Position numbers and translations under genes: made by a program | Assembly (NCBI RefSeq): GCF_001870785.1 | Contig: NZ_MOLV01000032.1 | Coordinates: forward strand, 1-56,421 | DNA from: Exiguobacterium sp. KRL4 | Lineage (GTDB): Bacteria > Bacillota > Bacilli > Exiguobacteriales > Exiguobacteriaceae | DNA length: 56,421 nucleotides | Direction of reading: 5' to 3' | The notes under the pieces: generated by a model | Databases searched by the model: none | What the model saw: only the letters and a program-made list of their open reading frames with translations | What the model was told of the DNA's origin: nothing | Shown here: in pieces, positions 23,833-34,200 of the stretch | Numbering within the stretch: position 1 is the stretch's first letter | How the letters are laid out: each line of letters begins with the position of its first letter

Positions 23833-24798
23833 GTGTCTATGTATAAAATCGAGCCAGTATTCAAAGAACGGATTTGGGGTGGTCGTCGTCTTGAAGAGTT
23901 GTTTCATTTCGATTTACCGGCAGGATCAATCGGAGAATGCTGGACGGTTTCGGCACATCCGAGCGGACGAACTCCTTTAGCGGATGGTCCTTATCAAGGA
24001 CAGACGTTAGATCAATTATGGCAGAATCACCGGACAAGTTTGTTTGGTCCATACGCATTGGATGCTTTTCCTTTACACGTCAAGCTGCTCGATTCCTCGT
24101 CATATTTATCCGTTCAAGTCCATCCGAATGATGCGGACGCCAAACGACTGGAAGGGGAACCGTACGGAAAAAATGAATGTTGGTATATCCTCGAGGCGAA
24201 GGAAGGGGCGGAAGTCATCGTCGGTCACCATCTGTCCTGTCGCGAAGAACTCGTGACGTGTGCTGAGCGGAAGGAGTGGGATGCCTGTCTTCGTCATCAG
24301 TCTGTCCGCAAAGGAGATTTCATCTACATTCCGAGTGGAACGATTCATGCGCTTGGTCCGGGAATCGTGTTGCTCGAAATTCAACAGATGAGTGACCGGA
24401 CGTATCGACTGTATGATTATGACCGTCTTGATGCGGATGGAAATCGACGTGAACTACACCTCGAAAAAGCAATCGCTGTCACGACGATTCCGGATGAACC
24501 GTTGACGATCCGACCGATTCAGGAGACGACGACTTCTGGGACGAAAACGACGTTACTGGAAGTCCCGTTCTTCACGGTCATCCATCATGACATCAAGGGG
24601 GCGGACTACTGCTTATCCAACAGTCCGACGTTTCGGCTGCTCACCGTCGTGTCAGGTCATGGGGAATTGCGTTCGGCAAATCATTCTGAACAACGTCTCT
24701 TGCAAAAAGGGGATCAGTATTTCATTCCCTGTTCAGCGGGGGAATACCGCATCTCCGGACAACTGGAGTGCGTGACAAGTGAGGTGTTTCCAAGTTAA
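23833..24798 (+). CDS. manA: Mannose-6-phosphate isomerase, class I
   Basis: Interconverts mannose-6-phosphate and fructose-6-phosphate; zinc enzyme. 321 residues, with YKIEPVFKERIWGGRRLEELF, SVQVHPNDADAKRLEGEPYGKNECWYIL (metal ligands) and KGDFIYIPSGTIHALGPGIVLLEIQQMSDRTYRLYDYDR. The Bacillus-type length (~315) fits. GTG 23833 is preferred: AAGGAG (23821-23826) is 6 nt away, against 12 nt to ATG 23839. It faces manC, so the mannose branch for GDP-mannose is encoded by two convergent genes here. Confidence 0.92.
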   Translation: MSMYKIEPVFKERIWGGRRLEELFHFDLPAGSIGECWTVSAHPSGRTPLADGPYQGQTLDQLWQNHRTSLFGPYALDAFPLHVKLLDSSSYLSVQVHPNDADAKRLEGEPYGKNECWYILEAKEGAEVIVGHHLSCREELVTCAERKEWDACLRHQSVRKGDFIYIPSGTIHALGPGIVLLEIQQMSDRTYRLYDYDRLDADGNRRELHLEKAIAVTTIPDEPLTIRPIQETTTSGTKTTLLEVPFFTVIHHDIKGADYCLSNSPTFRLLTVVSGHGELRSANHSEQRLLQKGDQYFIPCSAGEYRISGQLECVTSEVFPS

Positions 24799-24799
24799 A

Positions 24800-24827
24800 G
24801 GCACGTATCGCCTTTGCGATACGTGCC
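24800..24827. terminator. Shared hairpin between convergent manA and manC
   Basis: Perfect 11-bp stem GGCACGTATCG / CGATACGTGCC around CCTTTG, in the 33-bp gap between the two stop codons. It has no long T run, so termination may be imperfect. Confidence 0.6.
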
Positions 24828-24831
24828 GCCG

Positions 24832-26166
24832 TTAATTCGAACCGAGTGAGATCGGAAGCGGATAGTTGTCTTCCTCCGTCCAGTCGATGGAGTATTTGAT
24901 TTCGATCATAATCAAGTCACTCAATGTCTTTAATGTATGCGGCACCTCGCGTGGAATGTGGACGACGGAAGTGGGACCAAGCAATTGATGTTCCCCGTCG
25001 ATGATCGCTTCGGCTTGTCCTTGAAGAATGCTCCACGTCGAGTCTGTCTGAGCATGGTAATGATGACTGATCTGGTGGTTGGCTTGGATATGCAGACGAC
25101 GTGTCACGGCATACCGTCCGTCTTCAAGTTGTTGTTGATGAAGAATCGTCGCATACCCCCAGCGTTTCCATTCAAATTGCGGGGGCAGTTCTTGATCGAC
25201 AAGATAATCTTTAAGATGAGGCGTTTCATCTTTTGATGAAACGAGGACACCGTCGGGGCTGACCGAAACAATTAAATCGGTCAAGCCGATTCCGAGGACA
25301 GGCACTTGCATTTCATTGACGATATGCGTATTAGTGGAATGGATCAATCGCGCATTGCCATGAATCGAACTCGGCATTTCTTCCGTCAGAGTATTCCAGG
25401 TCCCGAGATCTTTCCAGTATCCGTCATACCGGTGGACAAACAGGTTGGTTGTTTTCTCGACGACGGCATAATCAAACGATGTTTTCTCAAGCGAATCATA
25501 CGACGTTCGTAAGGCCTGATACGTCACAGGCACCTGTTGCTCGTTCAGTCGTTCCGTTAAGAAGTCAAGCCGGCAGGCGAATACCCCGCAATTCCACAAC
25601 GCTCCTTGATCAATCAACTCGACTGCAGTCTCCAAGGATGGCTTTTCACGGAATTGTTGAACCGTAGACATCGGACTTGTAGATTCAGGAATAATATAGC
25701 CGTATTTCGACGTCGGATGAAGCGGTTCGACCCCCATCAAGTGAAGGGCATCGGGATGAGCCTGAACGGCCTCATCGAGCATAGAAAATCGTTCAAAAAA
25801 AGAAGCATCGACATAAGGGTCAACGGGCATGATGATGATTGTTTCTGTTGGATCAATCCGTTCTGCCAAGTAACTTGTTGCGAGCATGATGGCAGGAAAC
25901 GTATCCCGCCGAGACGGTTCGTGGATGACGGACACCTTTGTGCCAAGCTGATGTTCAATTGCATCGAGCTGGGCTTCGGTCGTCGTGATGACGGTTCGAT
26001 CCGCTAGACCACTTGTTTCTAACTGTTGAAACACCCGCTCCATCATCGATTGTTTTTGTCCGTCGGCATCTTCAAGAATCCGCAGGAATTGTTTGGAGTT
26101 TAAATCGTTCGACAGCGGCCAAAGTCGTTTTCCGGATCCACCTGATAATAAGAGAATATACATCAT
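24832..26166 (-). CDS. manC: Mannose-1-phosphate guanylyltransferase (ManC type)
   Basis: Makes GDP-mannose. 444 residues. The N-terminal nucleotidyltransferase signature is LLLSGGSGKRLWPLSNDLNSKQFL (residues ~6-29). The C-terminal cupin part includes RLHIQANHQISHHYHAQTDSTWSILQGQA and VHIPREVPHTLKTLSDLIMIEI, as in the fused GMP/PMI-type enzymes. A separate ManA is present, so the isomerase half may be redundant or inactive. Start at the first of two ATGs, 6 nt after AAAGGG; the longer frame has no site. It is divergent from the receiver gene with only 32 bp between starts. Confidence 0.9.
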   Translation of the reverse strand: MMYILLLSGGSGKRLWPLSNDLNSKQFLRILEDADGQKQSMMERVFQQLETSGLADRTVITTTEAQLDAIEHQLGTKVSVIHEPSRRDTFPAIMLATSYLAERIDPTETIIIMPVDPYVDASFFERFSMLDEAVQAHPDALHLMGVEPLHPTSKYGYIIPESTSPMSTVQQFREKPSLETAVELIDQGALWNCGVFACRLDFLTERLNEQQVPVTYQALRTSYDSLEKTSFDYAVVEKTTNLFVHRYDGYWKDLGTWNTLTEEMPSSIHGNARLIHSTNTHIVNEMQVPVLGIGLTDLIVSVSPDGVLVSSKDETPHLKDYLVDQELPPQFEWKRWGYATILHQQQLEDGRYAVTRRLHIQANHQISHHYHAQTDSTWSILQGQAEAIIDGEHQLLGPTSVVHIPREVPHTLKTLSDLIMIEIKYSIDWTEEDNYPLPISLGSN

Positions 26167-26198
26167 CCAACACCCTTTCTGAACTGGAGGTTTTAAAG

Positions 26199-26810
26199 AT
26201 GGCACTGTACTTATTAGTTGATGCGCATGAGCCGACAAGAAAGATTTTGCAACGAAAGTTACTGGAACGAAATCAGGAAGTACTGGAAGCTGAATCGGCA
26301 GAAGAGGCTTTATCGGTACTCGAAGTACAAGATGTTGATGTCATCATGACAGAATTGCGGTTGCCACAACTCGACGGTGTCGAACTGCTGAAAAAGGTCA
26401 CGCAATTGTACCCGTTAACGAAACAGATTGTTCTGACCGACTACATGCAATTGCATACGTTACTCGCTGCCGTCAATTCCGGAAACATCAGTCGTTTGAT
26501 GACAAAACCATTGAAAATTGATGAAACGATTCTTCGCATCATGGAAAAGGTCGGAGCCGAAGTCGTTGAGACGAAACATCGAAAGAAAAATATTGGCGTC
26601 ATGTTTAATGGGATTTTGACCAATGCGAATCGTCCGTATTGTTTATTTTTTGAAGACGGGACGATTGTTGGCCGCCGTGCGTTGGAAATTCCGAATCAAG
26701 AAGCGCCGGATGATGAAATGAACGGCTTGCACCGTTTTGAGTTTCCGACGCAATTCGGAACCTATATCTTGTACCAATCAATGAATGGAACGGTCATGAA
26801 ACACGTTTGA
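26199..26810 (+). CDS. Atypical response-regulator receiver protein (Asp to Glu)
   Basis: 203 residues. The receiver fold occupies residues ~3-118: YLLVDAHEPTRKIL, DVDVIMTELRLPQLDGVELL, IVLTDY and MTKPLKID (conserved Lys103). The phosphate-accepting position, normally Asp in the xDxxxP context, is Glu52 (TELRLP), which often mimics the phosphorylated state. The second acidic-pocket Asp is partly kept (Asp8). The C-terminal ~90 residues are not a known DNA-binding domain; they look beta-rich (NIGVMFNGILTNANRPYCLFFEDGTIVGRRAL). CTGGAGG precedes ATG 26199. It sits inside the polysaccharide island and its 3' end overlaps a convergent glycosyltransferase by 17 bp. Confidence 0.85.
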   Translation: MALYLLVDAHEPTRKILQRKLLERNQEVLEAESAEEALSVLEVQDVDVIMTELRLPQLDGVELLKKVTQLYPLTKQIVLTDYMQLHTLLAAVNSGNISRLMTKPLKIDETILRIMEKVGAEVVETKHRKKNIGVMFNGILTNANRPYCLFFEDGTIVGRRALEIPNQEAPDDEMNGLHRFEFPTQFGTYILYQSMNGTVMKHV

Positions 26811-27660
26811 AGACAAGCGACTCGACTCCGATGAAGCTGAGGCGGATGTACATGTAAATCACACCAGCAGCAAGAAGCGGATGGCGAACGTATTTTTTGA
26901 GATTTGTTTTGTGATACAAGACCGGTCGGAAAAAGTACCAACGCTGTAATGCCTTTGTTAGTCCGCCGTCTTCGTTTTGAAGCGTCGTCGGCATGACGTC
27001 AAAATAATAGCGTTTCTTTTGGAGCAGGTCGGTAAGTTCGACCTGTTTTTCATTGTGCCGGACGAAGGTGAAGGTCGCCCGCCGGATTTGTCCCCCTTGC
27101 TCCAAATAGCGGATGGTTGGTTGTGTTTCCTCAAAACTGATTTGCGTTGGATCAATTTCACCTGAAGTCACATAGGCGTCGAGCCGCCAAAAACGAGCGG
27201 CTTCAATCGAATTGGCATCGAGCTGATCCGTCGGAATATTAAACAAATTCCGTTCGAACACCTTGACCTGACTGAAAAAATTCGAATGGTCGCTGTATGC
27301 CTGTTCCGGGATGACAAGTGCTCCGATATCCGGGTGGGCTTCGAGGTACAACAAACAACTTTTCAGCATGTCATCCGAAAGCACCATGTCCGAATCGATG
27401 ATGTACAGATACTCGACGTGGAGTGCTTTTAGACGATTGATAGCCATTTTTCGCGCAATCCCGCGTTCACCATGAGGTAAAGCGATGACCTCAAAGCGTT
27501 CATCGTGTTGTGTTAATCGTCTGATCGTCTGAACCGTTTGGTCGGTCGATCCATCGTCGGCAATGATACAACGAAAAGGTGAAGCTTGGGCTTGGAGCGA
27601 ACGAATCGTTTCCTCAATAATGGCTTGATTTTGATACGTCGACATTGCGATTCCAATCAT
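26794..27660 (-). CDS. Family 2 glycosyltransferase
   Basis: 288 residues, GT-A fold. GIAMSTYQNQAIIEETIRSLQAQ, CIIADDGSTDQTV and YLYIIDSDMVLSDDML (nucleotide-sugar and metal site DSD) are clear. The C-terminal QNEDGGLTKALQRWYFF and a hydrophobic end suggest membrane association. It overlaps the upstream family-4 transferase gene by ATGA and has AAGGAGG before its start. Sugar donor unknown; GDP-mannose is plausible from the neighbouring manC. Confidence 0.9.
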   Translation of the reverse strand: MIGIAMSTYQNQAIIEETIRSLQAQASPFRCIIADDGSTDQTVQTIRRLTQHDERFEVIALPHGERGIARKMAINRLKALHVEYLYIIDSDMVLSDDMLKSCLLYLEAHPDIGALVIPEQAYSDHSNFFSQVKVFERNLFNIPTDQLDANSIEAARFWRLDAYVTSGEIDPTQISFEETQPTIRYLEQGGQIRRATFTFVRHNEKQVELTDLLQKKRYYFDVMPTTLQNEDGGLTKALQRWYFFRPVLYHKTNLKKYVRHPLLAAGVIYMYIRLSFIGVESLVFKRVS

Positions 27661-28796
27661 ACATACTCCTCCTTCACATCAACTAGTGGAAGTTCGTTCT
27701 GGAGCCAATTTCGAAAGTGTTGACCTGTGTTATCCCAGTGCAGTGTCTGGGCGAAGCGATGTGCAGCATAACGAATCGTATCGTATTGTTCGGTGTCTTG
27801 AATGCAGGAACGCATTTCAGAAGCGAGTGCACCGGGCGACTGGGCAACTGTCATATAACCCGCCATCCCGTACTGGACGGCATCTCGTAAACCGGGGGCG
27901 TCATAGACGATCGTCGGTGTACCGACTGCTGCCGCTTCGCTGACCGTCAATCCCCATCCTTCGCGTTTGGAAGGGAAGAGGAGTGCGGTCGCACGACTCA
28001 TCCGTTCAAGCTTTTCCTCTGCGCTGACAAAGCCGAAGTACGTAATATCTCCCCGGATTTTTTCCGGGACAAGCGGGTCTAGTTGCTGTTGAACATAGCG
28101 CGCATCTTTTTTACCGATGACCCAAAACTTCGCTGTCGGGAATTCTTGTTTCAAGATGACGAAGGCTTGAATGGCATCGTCGATTCCTTTATAGGCAGAC
28201 ATCCGTCCGACGTATAAAAAGGTCGGGACCGATTCTTTTGGTTGCCATTCCTCTTCTTTCCACGGAATGAAATCGAGTCCTTCGGGCAGAATCGTAATCT
28301 GTGGTTTAGAAAAACCGATGGAGCGTAAGTCATCTGCCGTCGACTGACTGACCGTCAAGGCACGTCCGTGACGGTACAGCTGAAGCCGGGGCGTCTCGGT
28401 CTGTTCGCCGAGCCAGGCATACGGGCGCTTGACGTTGATCTGCCAGATTTCACGCGTGAACTGATGAATGAACAAAGCACGCTTAGCGCGTGGGACATAC
28501 AACGGCGTGAAGAACTGATGCGTGTTGACCTGATCGACGACGAGATCGATCGAAGAGGCGTGTTTGTAATAGTAAGATGCCGCATACGGAATGACGGTTG
28601 CGAGCGTACCGTGGCGGACATACGTGATGCCGTCTAAAAATTCGACGTCACGCCCCCCTTCAAAGGCGGGGGATAGATGCGTGATTGTATAGTCATCCGC
28701 GACACGGCGAAGCATTTCGTGTGTAAAGACCTCGGCACCACCGGCCTTCGGGTGTTTGATGTCACGCCACGATAAGAATAAGAGACGGGGTTTCAT
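27657..28796 (-). CDS. Family 4 glycosyltransferase
   Basis: 379 residues, GT-B fold. LLFLSWRDIKHPKAGGAEVFTHEMLRRV at the start, FLYVGRMSAYKGIDDAIQAF in the middle, and the donor-binding FPSKREGWGLTVSEAAAVGTPTIVYDAPGLRDAV with the EX7E pattern define the family. Start at ATG 28796, 7 nt after AAGGAGG, rather than the longer frame reaching into the flippase gene. It overlaps both neighbours by 4 bases and so belongs to a tightly coupled flippase-GT4-GT2 operon. Confidence 0.9.
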   Translation of the reverse strand: MKPRLLFLSWRDIKHPKAGGAEVFTHEMLRRVADDYTITHLSPAFEGGRDVEFLDGITYVRHGTLATVIPYAASYYYKHASSIDLVVDQVNTHQFFTPLYVPRAKRALFIHQFTREIWQINVKRPYAWLGEQTETPRLQLYRHGRALTVSQSTADDLRSIGFSKPQITILPEGLDFIPWKEEEWQPKESVPTFLYVGRMSAYKGIDDAIQAFVILKQEFPTAKFWVIGKKDARYVQQQLDPLVPEKIRGDITYFGFVSAEEKLERMSRATALLFPSKREGWGLTVSEAAAVGTPTIVYDAPGLRDAVQYGMAGYMTVAQSPGALASEMRSCIQDTEQYDTIRYAAHRFAQTLHWDNTGQHFRNWLQNELPLVDVKEEYV

Positions 28797-29980
28797 AAAA
28801 GCTCCTCCTTTTTCACAATCAATCGCTGTTTTGGCAAAATGAATCTCAGGACAAAGGCACTTCCTAACAAGACGATCGCTTGCCCGGTTAACCAAATTTC
28901 AACCGTTTGGCGGACAAACAAGAGGGAGAGGACCAATAAGACGAGAATCCCCCAAAACCATTTCAGATAGCTTGTCCGGTGTAGCGAAAATTGGACAAGT
29001 GCCTCGTACTGGATCAGCGTGATGCCGGCGTAGACGAGCACCATGTATTTGACATACTGTCCGGCTAAATCATAGCCGTCTCCGAATAACCAGGGAATGA
29101 GATACGGGACAATCGTGACGTAAAAGATGACGGCACAGGCGAGCCCACTCAATAGAAACAGGTACAACTTACGTTCCCAAATGTGAAAGGACTGTTGGTG
29201 ATTGAAACTGCTGAGACGCGGCAACAACAGTTGGGATAAGGAGAGTGCGACGAACAACAATAATTGACCGAACCGCAACGCAACGGAATAGTCTCCGGCA
29301 AATGTCGGGAAAAATCGTGTTACAAGAAGACTGTCTAGTGTAAAGAAAAGGGTCATGACGACTTGGGTGTGAATCAAATGCGTCAGACCGTTCCAACGGG
29401 TTGGACCGGTACTCTCTGGGAATGGTGTCTGAAGAAGGCTGACAAGATAAGCCATTAGCATCCCGATCAAAATAAAGGCTAAGGCAAGGGTTACGTTCGT
29501 ATACTGAAGCAAAAGCCAGGTGGCGATCACTTTCGTTAACGATTCGACATAATAGGAAAGGTTCAGCGCGTAAAAACGTTCTTGTGCTTGAATGACACCA
29601 CGCCTGAAAGATAATAAGATATGGAAAAAGACTGTAAGCACAACAAGAAGAAGGTTTATTCTGGTAAAAGGTAGAAGGATAGGTAAGACATACAGTAAGA
29701 TAAGTAAAATGACTCCGACGACAGCAAGCAACCGGTTTCGTAAAACACGATAATGATTCGTTAAATGTTGACTGAGGTCGCGTGTGACCGTCCACTGCAA
29801 GGCGCTTCCGATGATAAGGAGCAGACCAAGTAAAGCGAGATAACCGTTTAAAAATCCATAGTCGACACTCGATAATTGACGGGCTAACAACAAGTGATAG
29901 GCATAGTTGACGATGTTCAATAAAATGTCGAGAATTGGAAAAATTAAAATCACTGCATGACGGTTTAGAAAACCAGTCAT
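28793..29980 (-). CDS. Oligosaccharide flippase-type membrane protein
   Basis: 395 residues with about 12 membrane helices (for example VILIFPILDILLNIVNYAYHLLLAR, LLLIIGSALQW, LLAVVGVILLILLYVLPILLPF, LVLSLLFVRQTVEIWLTGQAIVLLGSAFVLRFILP). The fold and ARQLSSVDYGFLNGYLALLGLL match the MOP superfamily of polysaccharide exporters (Wzx/RfbX-like). Start at ATG 29980, preceded by GGGAGGTG; upstream in-frame codons have no site. First gene of the leftward operon; it probably moves the lipid-linked glycan made by the two transferases. Confidence 0.87.
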   Translation of the reverse strand: MTGFLNRHAVILIFPILDILLNIVNYAYHLLLARQLSSVDYGFLNGYLALLGLLLIIGSALQWTVTRDLSQHLTNHYRVLRNRLLAVVGVILLILLYVLPILLPFTRINLLLVVLTVFFHILLSFRRGVIQAQERFYALNLSYYVESLTKVIATWLLLQYTNVTLALAFILIGMLMAYLVSLLQTPFPESTGPTRWNGLTHLIHTQVVMTLFFTLDSLLVTRFFPTFAGDYSVALRFGQLLLFVALSLSQLLLPRLSSFNHQQSFHIWERKLYLFLLSGLACAVIFYVTIVPYLIPWLFGDGYDLAGQYVKYMVLVYAGITLIQYEALVQFSLHRTSYLKWFWGILVLLVLSLLFVRQTVEIWLTGQAIVLLGSAFVLRFILPKQRLIVKKEELL

Positions 29981-30031
29981 CAGAACACCTCCCATCAATC
30001 GGTTTGAATGATACGGAAAGGATGAATCAGC

Positions 30032-31186
30032 ATGAACCAAGGTCACATCGCTATTTTCACGGATCATGGACGACAAATTTCCTACGAAACTCTGATTCCT
30101 TATTATCCAATACTCTTTTACACACAACCGGGTAAATGTCCTGCCTCTTTCGAACAAATCGCTATTACAGAAGTTCAGAGTGCGGAAGAAGAACATGATA
30201 TCAAGCTGTATATCGTCGACTATCAGATGGGTGCAGACGAGTTGAAAATCTTGAATCAAATCCGTAGTATCCGCTCACGGGCAAAAATTTTGCTGATCAA
30301 GGATGTCGTACGGATGAAAGGCGATTTCCCGTATGAAGCGGTAAAAGGGGATGGGGTTCTCCGTACCTTTTCCTATCGAGCGAGCTATCCGAATGAATTG
30401 TTTGCTGAAATCCAACATATCATCCATCCTGAATATCCCATTTTAAAAGATACTATAGCCTTTATATTACCAATATTTAACGAAGAGAAACGTTTTATGT
30501 ATGTAAAACAATTTTTAGAAGCATTAGCGGAACTAATCAGTGAAGATTACATTCATGCTTCGATCAACTTTTTTGATGATGCGTCTTCCGATCAATCGAA
30601 AGCGTTGTTGCAGGATTATCGTTCCATCGTCATGGACGCGACGGATACATTGTTCACGGTCGGGTATCTCGAAGTCCACCAGGTGGAACGGAATACCCGG
30701 AAAGCCGGGTTGTTCATCGAAGGGATGAAAAACATCTCGAGTGATTATTATGTATTTGTCGATGCCGATAACTCGTTTAAGACGGAAGACATCGCCCGTT
30801 TACTGACGATTGCCCAAAATGATTATTATGATATCGTCATTGGGACAAAAGATTTGACGATTGAAGACCGTGGACTTGTCCGGCGTCTGCTCAGTTTCGC
30901 CAAACGAAATCTGACACGGACCTTTTTACCGAAAGGGGTCACCGATTCGCAGACCGGTCTAAAAATCATCAATCGTCGTGTCGTCCCGCGGATCCTGCCG
31001 TATTTAAACGTCGAGAGTGGACTGGCGATTGATCTTGAATTGATGTATGCCGCGAAAAAAGAACGGTTGCGTGTGTTCCAACAGCCCGTGACCTGTATCG
31101 AGCGGGAAGGATCACACGTCAATCTGGTCAAGGACTCGATTGCTTTTTTAAAGACGATGGTTGCCTTGTATCAACGGCATCGTTAA
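30032..31186 (+). CDS. Fusion of a receiver-like domain with a family 2 glycosyltransferase
   Basis: 384 residues. Residues ~5-135 show a receiver-like pattern of strands and helices (HIAIFTD, KLYIVDYQMGADELKILNQIRSI with a possible acceptor Asp63, and AKILLIKDV). The region is diverged and lacks a clean Lys motif. Residues ~140-384 are a GT-A transferase: IAFILPIFNEEKR, NFFDDASSDQSKALL, YYVFVDADNSFKTEDIARLL. VTDSQTGLKIINRR recalls the dolichol-phosphate mannose synthase type. AAAGGATG precedes ATG 30032. It is divergent from the flippase with about 50 bp between starts. The fusion suggests enzymatic output controlled by a signalling domain. Confidence 0.85.
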   Translation: MNQGHIAIFTDHGRQISYETLIPYYPILFYTQPGKCPASFEQIAITEVQSAEEEHDIKLYIVDYQMGADELKILNQIRSIRSRAKILLIKDVVRMKGDFPYEAVKGDGVLRTFSYRASYPNELFAEIQHIIHPEYPILKDTIAFILPIFNEEKRFMYVKQFLEALAELISEDYIHASINFFDDASSDQSKALLQDYRSIVMDATDTLFTVGYLEVHQVERNTRKAGLFIEGMKNISSDYYVFVDADNSFKTEDIARLLTIAQNDYYDIVIGTKDLTIEDRGLVRRLLSFAKRNLTRTFLPKGVTDSQTGLKIINRRVVPRILPYLNVESGLAIDLELMYAAKKERLRVFQQPVTCIEREGSHVNLVKDSIAFLKTMVALYQRHR

Positions 31187-31232
31187 ATACCCTGTACCGA
31201 CCCGTTGCATATCGAGTCGGTACAGGGTATTT
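31185..31232. terminator. Shared bidirectional terminator
   Basis: Perfect 17-bp stem AAATACCCTGTACCGAC / GTCGGTACAGGGTATTT with a 14-nt loop, between two convergent genes. It overlaps the stop codon of the plus-strand gene. Confidence 0.92.
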
Positions 31233-31233
31233 G

Positions 31234-34200
31234 TCATGTCTTGGATTTTTTAGGCCGACGAATCGTTGAGGACAGTTTCTCGCGGAACCGCTGACGAACC
31301 GCTCCGAACCGTTGACCTGTCATCCACCAGATCAGCAGCCCGCTCAAGGGGAACGCGAGCAGCAGGACGGTCAGTCCGACATAATAGACGGGACGTAAGA
31401 CGACAGTGACATCGGCGGTTGCTTGAGTGGACCGGTACAACTGACTGACGCCGTTCAGCGCGATGTTACCCCGCATCGGCGCGACACCGTCACGCAACTC
31501 AAAGAGCGGTGTCGGCGAATCGTTGACCGTAAAACGACCAAGGGGCTCCTGACTCGTAATATGTCGATTCATCAACGACGGGGTGACACCAAGTTTCTCG
31601 GCTGGTGTTTGAGCGAACAGCGGTTTTCCGGTCTGCTCCGCCATCACAAACTGATCGACGAGGATCAGTTGATCGTAAGGGAGAAACTCCAGATTTTTAA
31701 GCTGTAAGCTGCCCGCCTTTTTCTCATTACCGCGTGTCCAGATGTGGAGTTGCATCCGCACCGCCTTTTTCGGAGGAATGATCATCTGTTCGTAATGATT
31801 CCAGCGGCTCTTTTTGTCTTCCTCGACTTCATTGATGAAATCGGTCTCGATGACACGGTCTTTTTCATCCAGATAAAAGACTTTCAAGTGACGTTGCCGC
31901 ACGTTTTTACTGACCGCATCAAACTGCAACAAGTATTCATGGTTCGGACGTGCCTTGATTTTTTGAGAGGCGAAGATATACCAGTCACACGAACAAGTCG
32001 CCTCGTACTCCATTCGATACGTATCGTCTTTTTCGCTCCCGCTAAACATGTCGTCCGTGATCGAGACACATGTCGCACAATTGGCGGCCGCTTCCGGTTC
32101 CGTAAGCGGCTTGTCAGTCACGATTTCACGCGGATCAAATTGATGCAGATCGTCCATCGTCACGAGTGATGGAACGGCACTCGCATACACCAGTTCAATC
32201 TCATAACGGCCGCCCGTCAACGGGATGTCTTCCAGCGTAATCTGATGAAGTGCCGAGTAGACATCCGGCAAGGATTCGAGCTGATACGGAAAATCCCGGT
32301 GCAACGGATCAAAGGATACCGTCTGTCGACCGATTTCTTGTTTTCGGATGTCTGCGGTCTTGAAATCCTGCGCCGTCAAGACACGCCGGTAGACGATCTC
32401 TTTTCCATCACGCAGTAAGACGGTCAACCGGCCTTTTGTGTTCGTCGGTCGTGTCGCCTTCAGTTGGATGTCGTAAGTGCCGTCTTCACGTACATCAATC
32501 ATTCGACGCAACGCACCGCTTTGAGCAGCCACACCTTTTCCGAAACTGAAGCCGGGATAGTTGCGTTCGGATTGAAGGTGTCCCTCATAATCAAAGGCGG
32601 TTTCTGCTTCGAGCACCATCAACGTTTTGGTGATGGCGAGCTTCTCGTCCAGTCGTTCCTGAACTTTCGTCCACTCCTCTTTCGGAATCAAGACGATATT
32701 TTGGACGGCATTAAAGCCGGACGTGTTCGTGATGCGGAGTGTCGAACTGGTGTTTTCTGCGACGAGGTTTCCGAGAGGCACCCAAACGAGTTTTGCACCT
32801 GCCGCTTGTTTCGTCTTGACGGAGAATGTTTGGTCGTTAAATTCAAAGTCAAGCTGGCCGCCGTTTTGGTTCAGTAAGACACGTGCGTAACCGGCATAAC
32901 GGCCGCGGGTAGTCTCTTTTGTCATCTCAATCGTGTTCGGTACCATGTAGTCCTCGAAACTGAAAATCTTGATGTCGTGGACCCACCAATACGTTTTTCG
33001 CTCCGGACGCTGAAAACTCAACAAATCAATCCGCATCGTCTTGGCGTCTTTCGGGGTGACATATTCGCCTTGCAGATGGATCGCGTCAAGGTCACCGGAG
33101 TCGCGCGGGGCGACGACATACGTCTGATTCAGCTCACGCTCCTGTGCATCATAAAACCGGACTTTGACGTGCAACCGGTCGACACCGCGACCGGACGCCG
33201 TGATGTTAAACCGGTACGCATTGTTCGGTAAGGCGTCGAGCTTGCCGGATTTCGCGACTTGCCAAATGTATTTCGGATCGCCTTCTGCGACTTCTGCCTG
33301 CAGGACGGGTAAGTTATTCTCCTTCGACAGTGGATTCGGCGATAAGTCGACGATGTCCGGATTATCCGCTTTGAAAAACGTCTCGTCCTCAAGCATCGAG
33401 TTGAACGACGCGACTTGTTTCGTCTTCAACTGATCGAGTTTATAGACGGGGGCATCTATCTTTGCCGAGGCGAAAGACAAGCCGATTCCATCCCCGAAGT
33501 CGAGATCGAATGATAGATTTGCGATGCCTTGTGTCCGTAAATACCAGCGCCAGTCACTGTTTGCCAAAAACGTTTTGCCCCAGTTCAGGAACGAGTTGGC
33601 GGAGTCGATCGCGTCAAACGGTTTCCAGTAATACTGTTCCGGAACTTGGCTCAGCAAGACATCGTTTTCTTCTGCCATTTCGATGATGTCGTCTTTCTTT
33701 AACCAGGATAAGCCGTCCTGATGAGCTTGGGTCGCATACAAAATGGATTGGGGACCAAGTTTATAATCATCCGAAGTCGAGAAAGTGACTGACCGTTCGA
33801 GACCGTATGGGGTCAGAATCAACTGTGGAACAGTCCGACTGTCAAGTGGCTCGATTAAATCGAATAACGTAAACAGCCCCACTTGTTTCGTCGCCAATAG
33901 ATCACGTTGGGTGGCGAGAATTTTTTTGTTGAAGGCTTGCCGTTCCTTCATGCCCGTATATTCCGTCCGGTAGGCGAACTGTTGCAGACCAAACGCCTGT
34001 GCAATTTGCCCGGCTTGATCGGAGCGGCCCGTATCGAGCAAATATTGCATGAACGTCATCATGTAGCGGACCGTCTGGGTGGTACCTTCGTGGTGAAAGA
34101 CGGTGTTTGCCTGCGAACCGTAGACTTGGACGTCGCCGGTCGCTTTGGTTTCGCCGTCCGGATGCGGATTTTTATTCCAGGTCGGTGTCGCGACCCCCGT

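Noticed and set aside
24832-26238. Longer manC start at 26238
   Set aside because: It would overlap the divergent receiver gene's start and has no ribosome site, whereas ATG 26166 follows AAAGGG by 6 nt.
28793-30259. 488-residue form of the flippase with a ~93-residue N-terminal extension
   Set aside because: The extension lies over the divergent fusion gene's start, is not flippase-like, and ATG 29980 has GGGAGGTG at the right distance.
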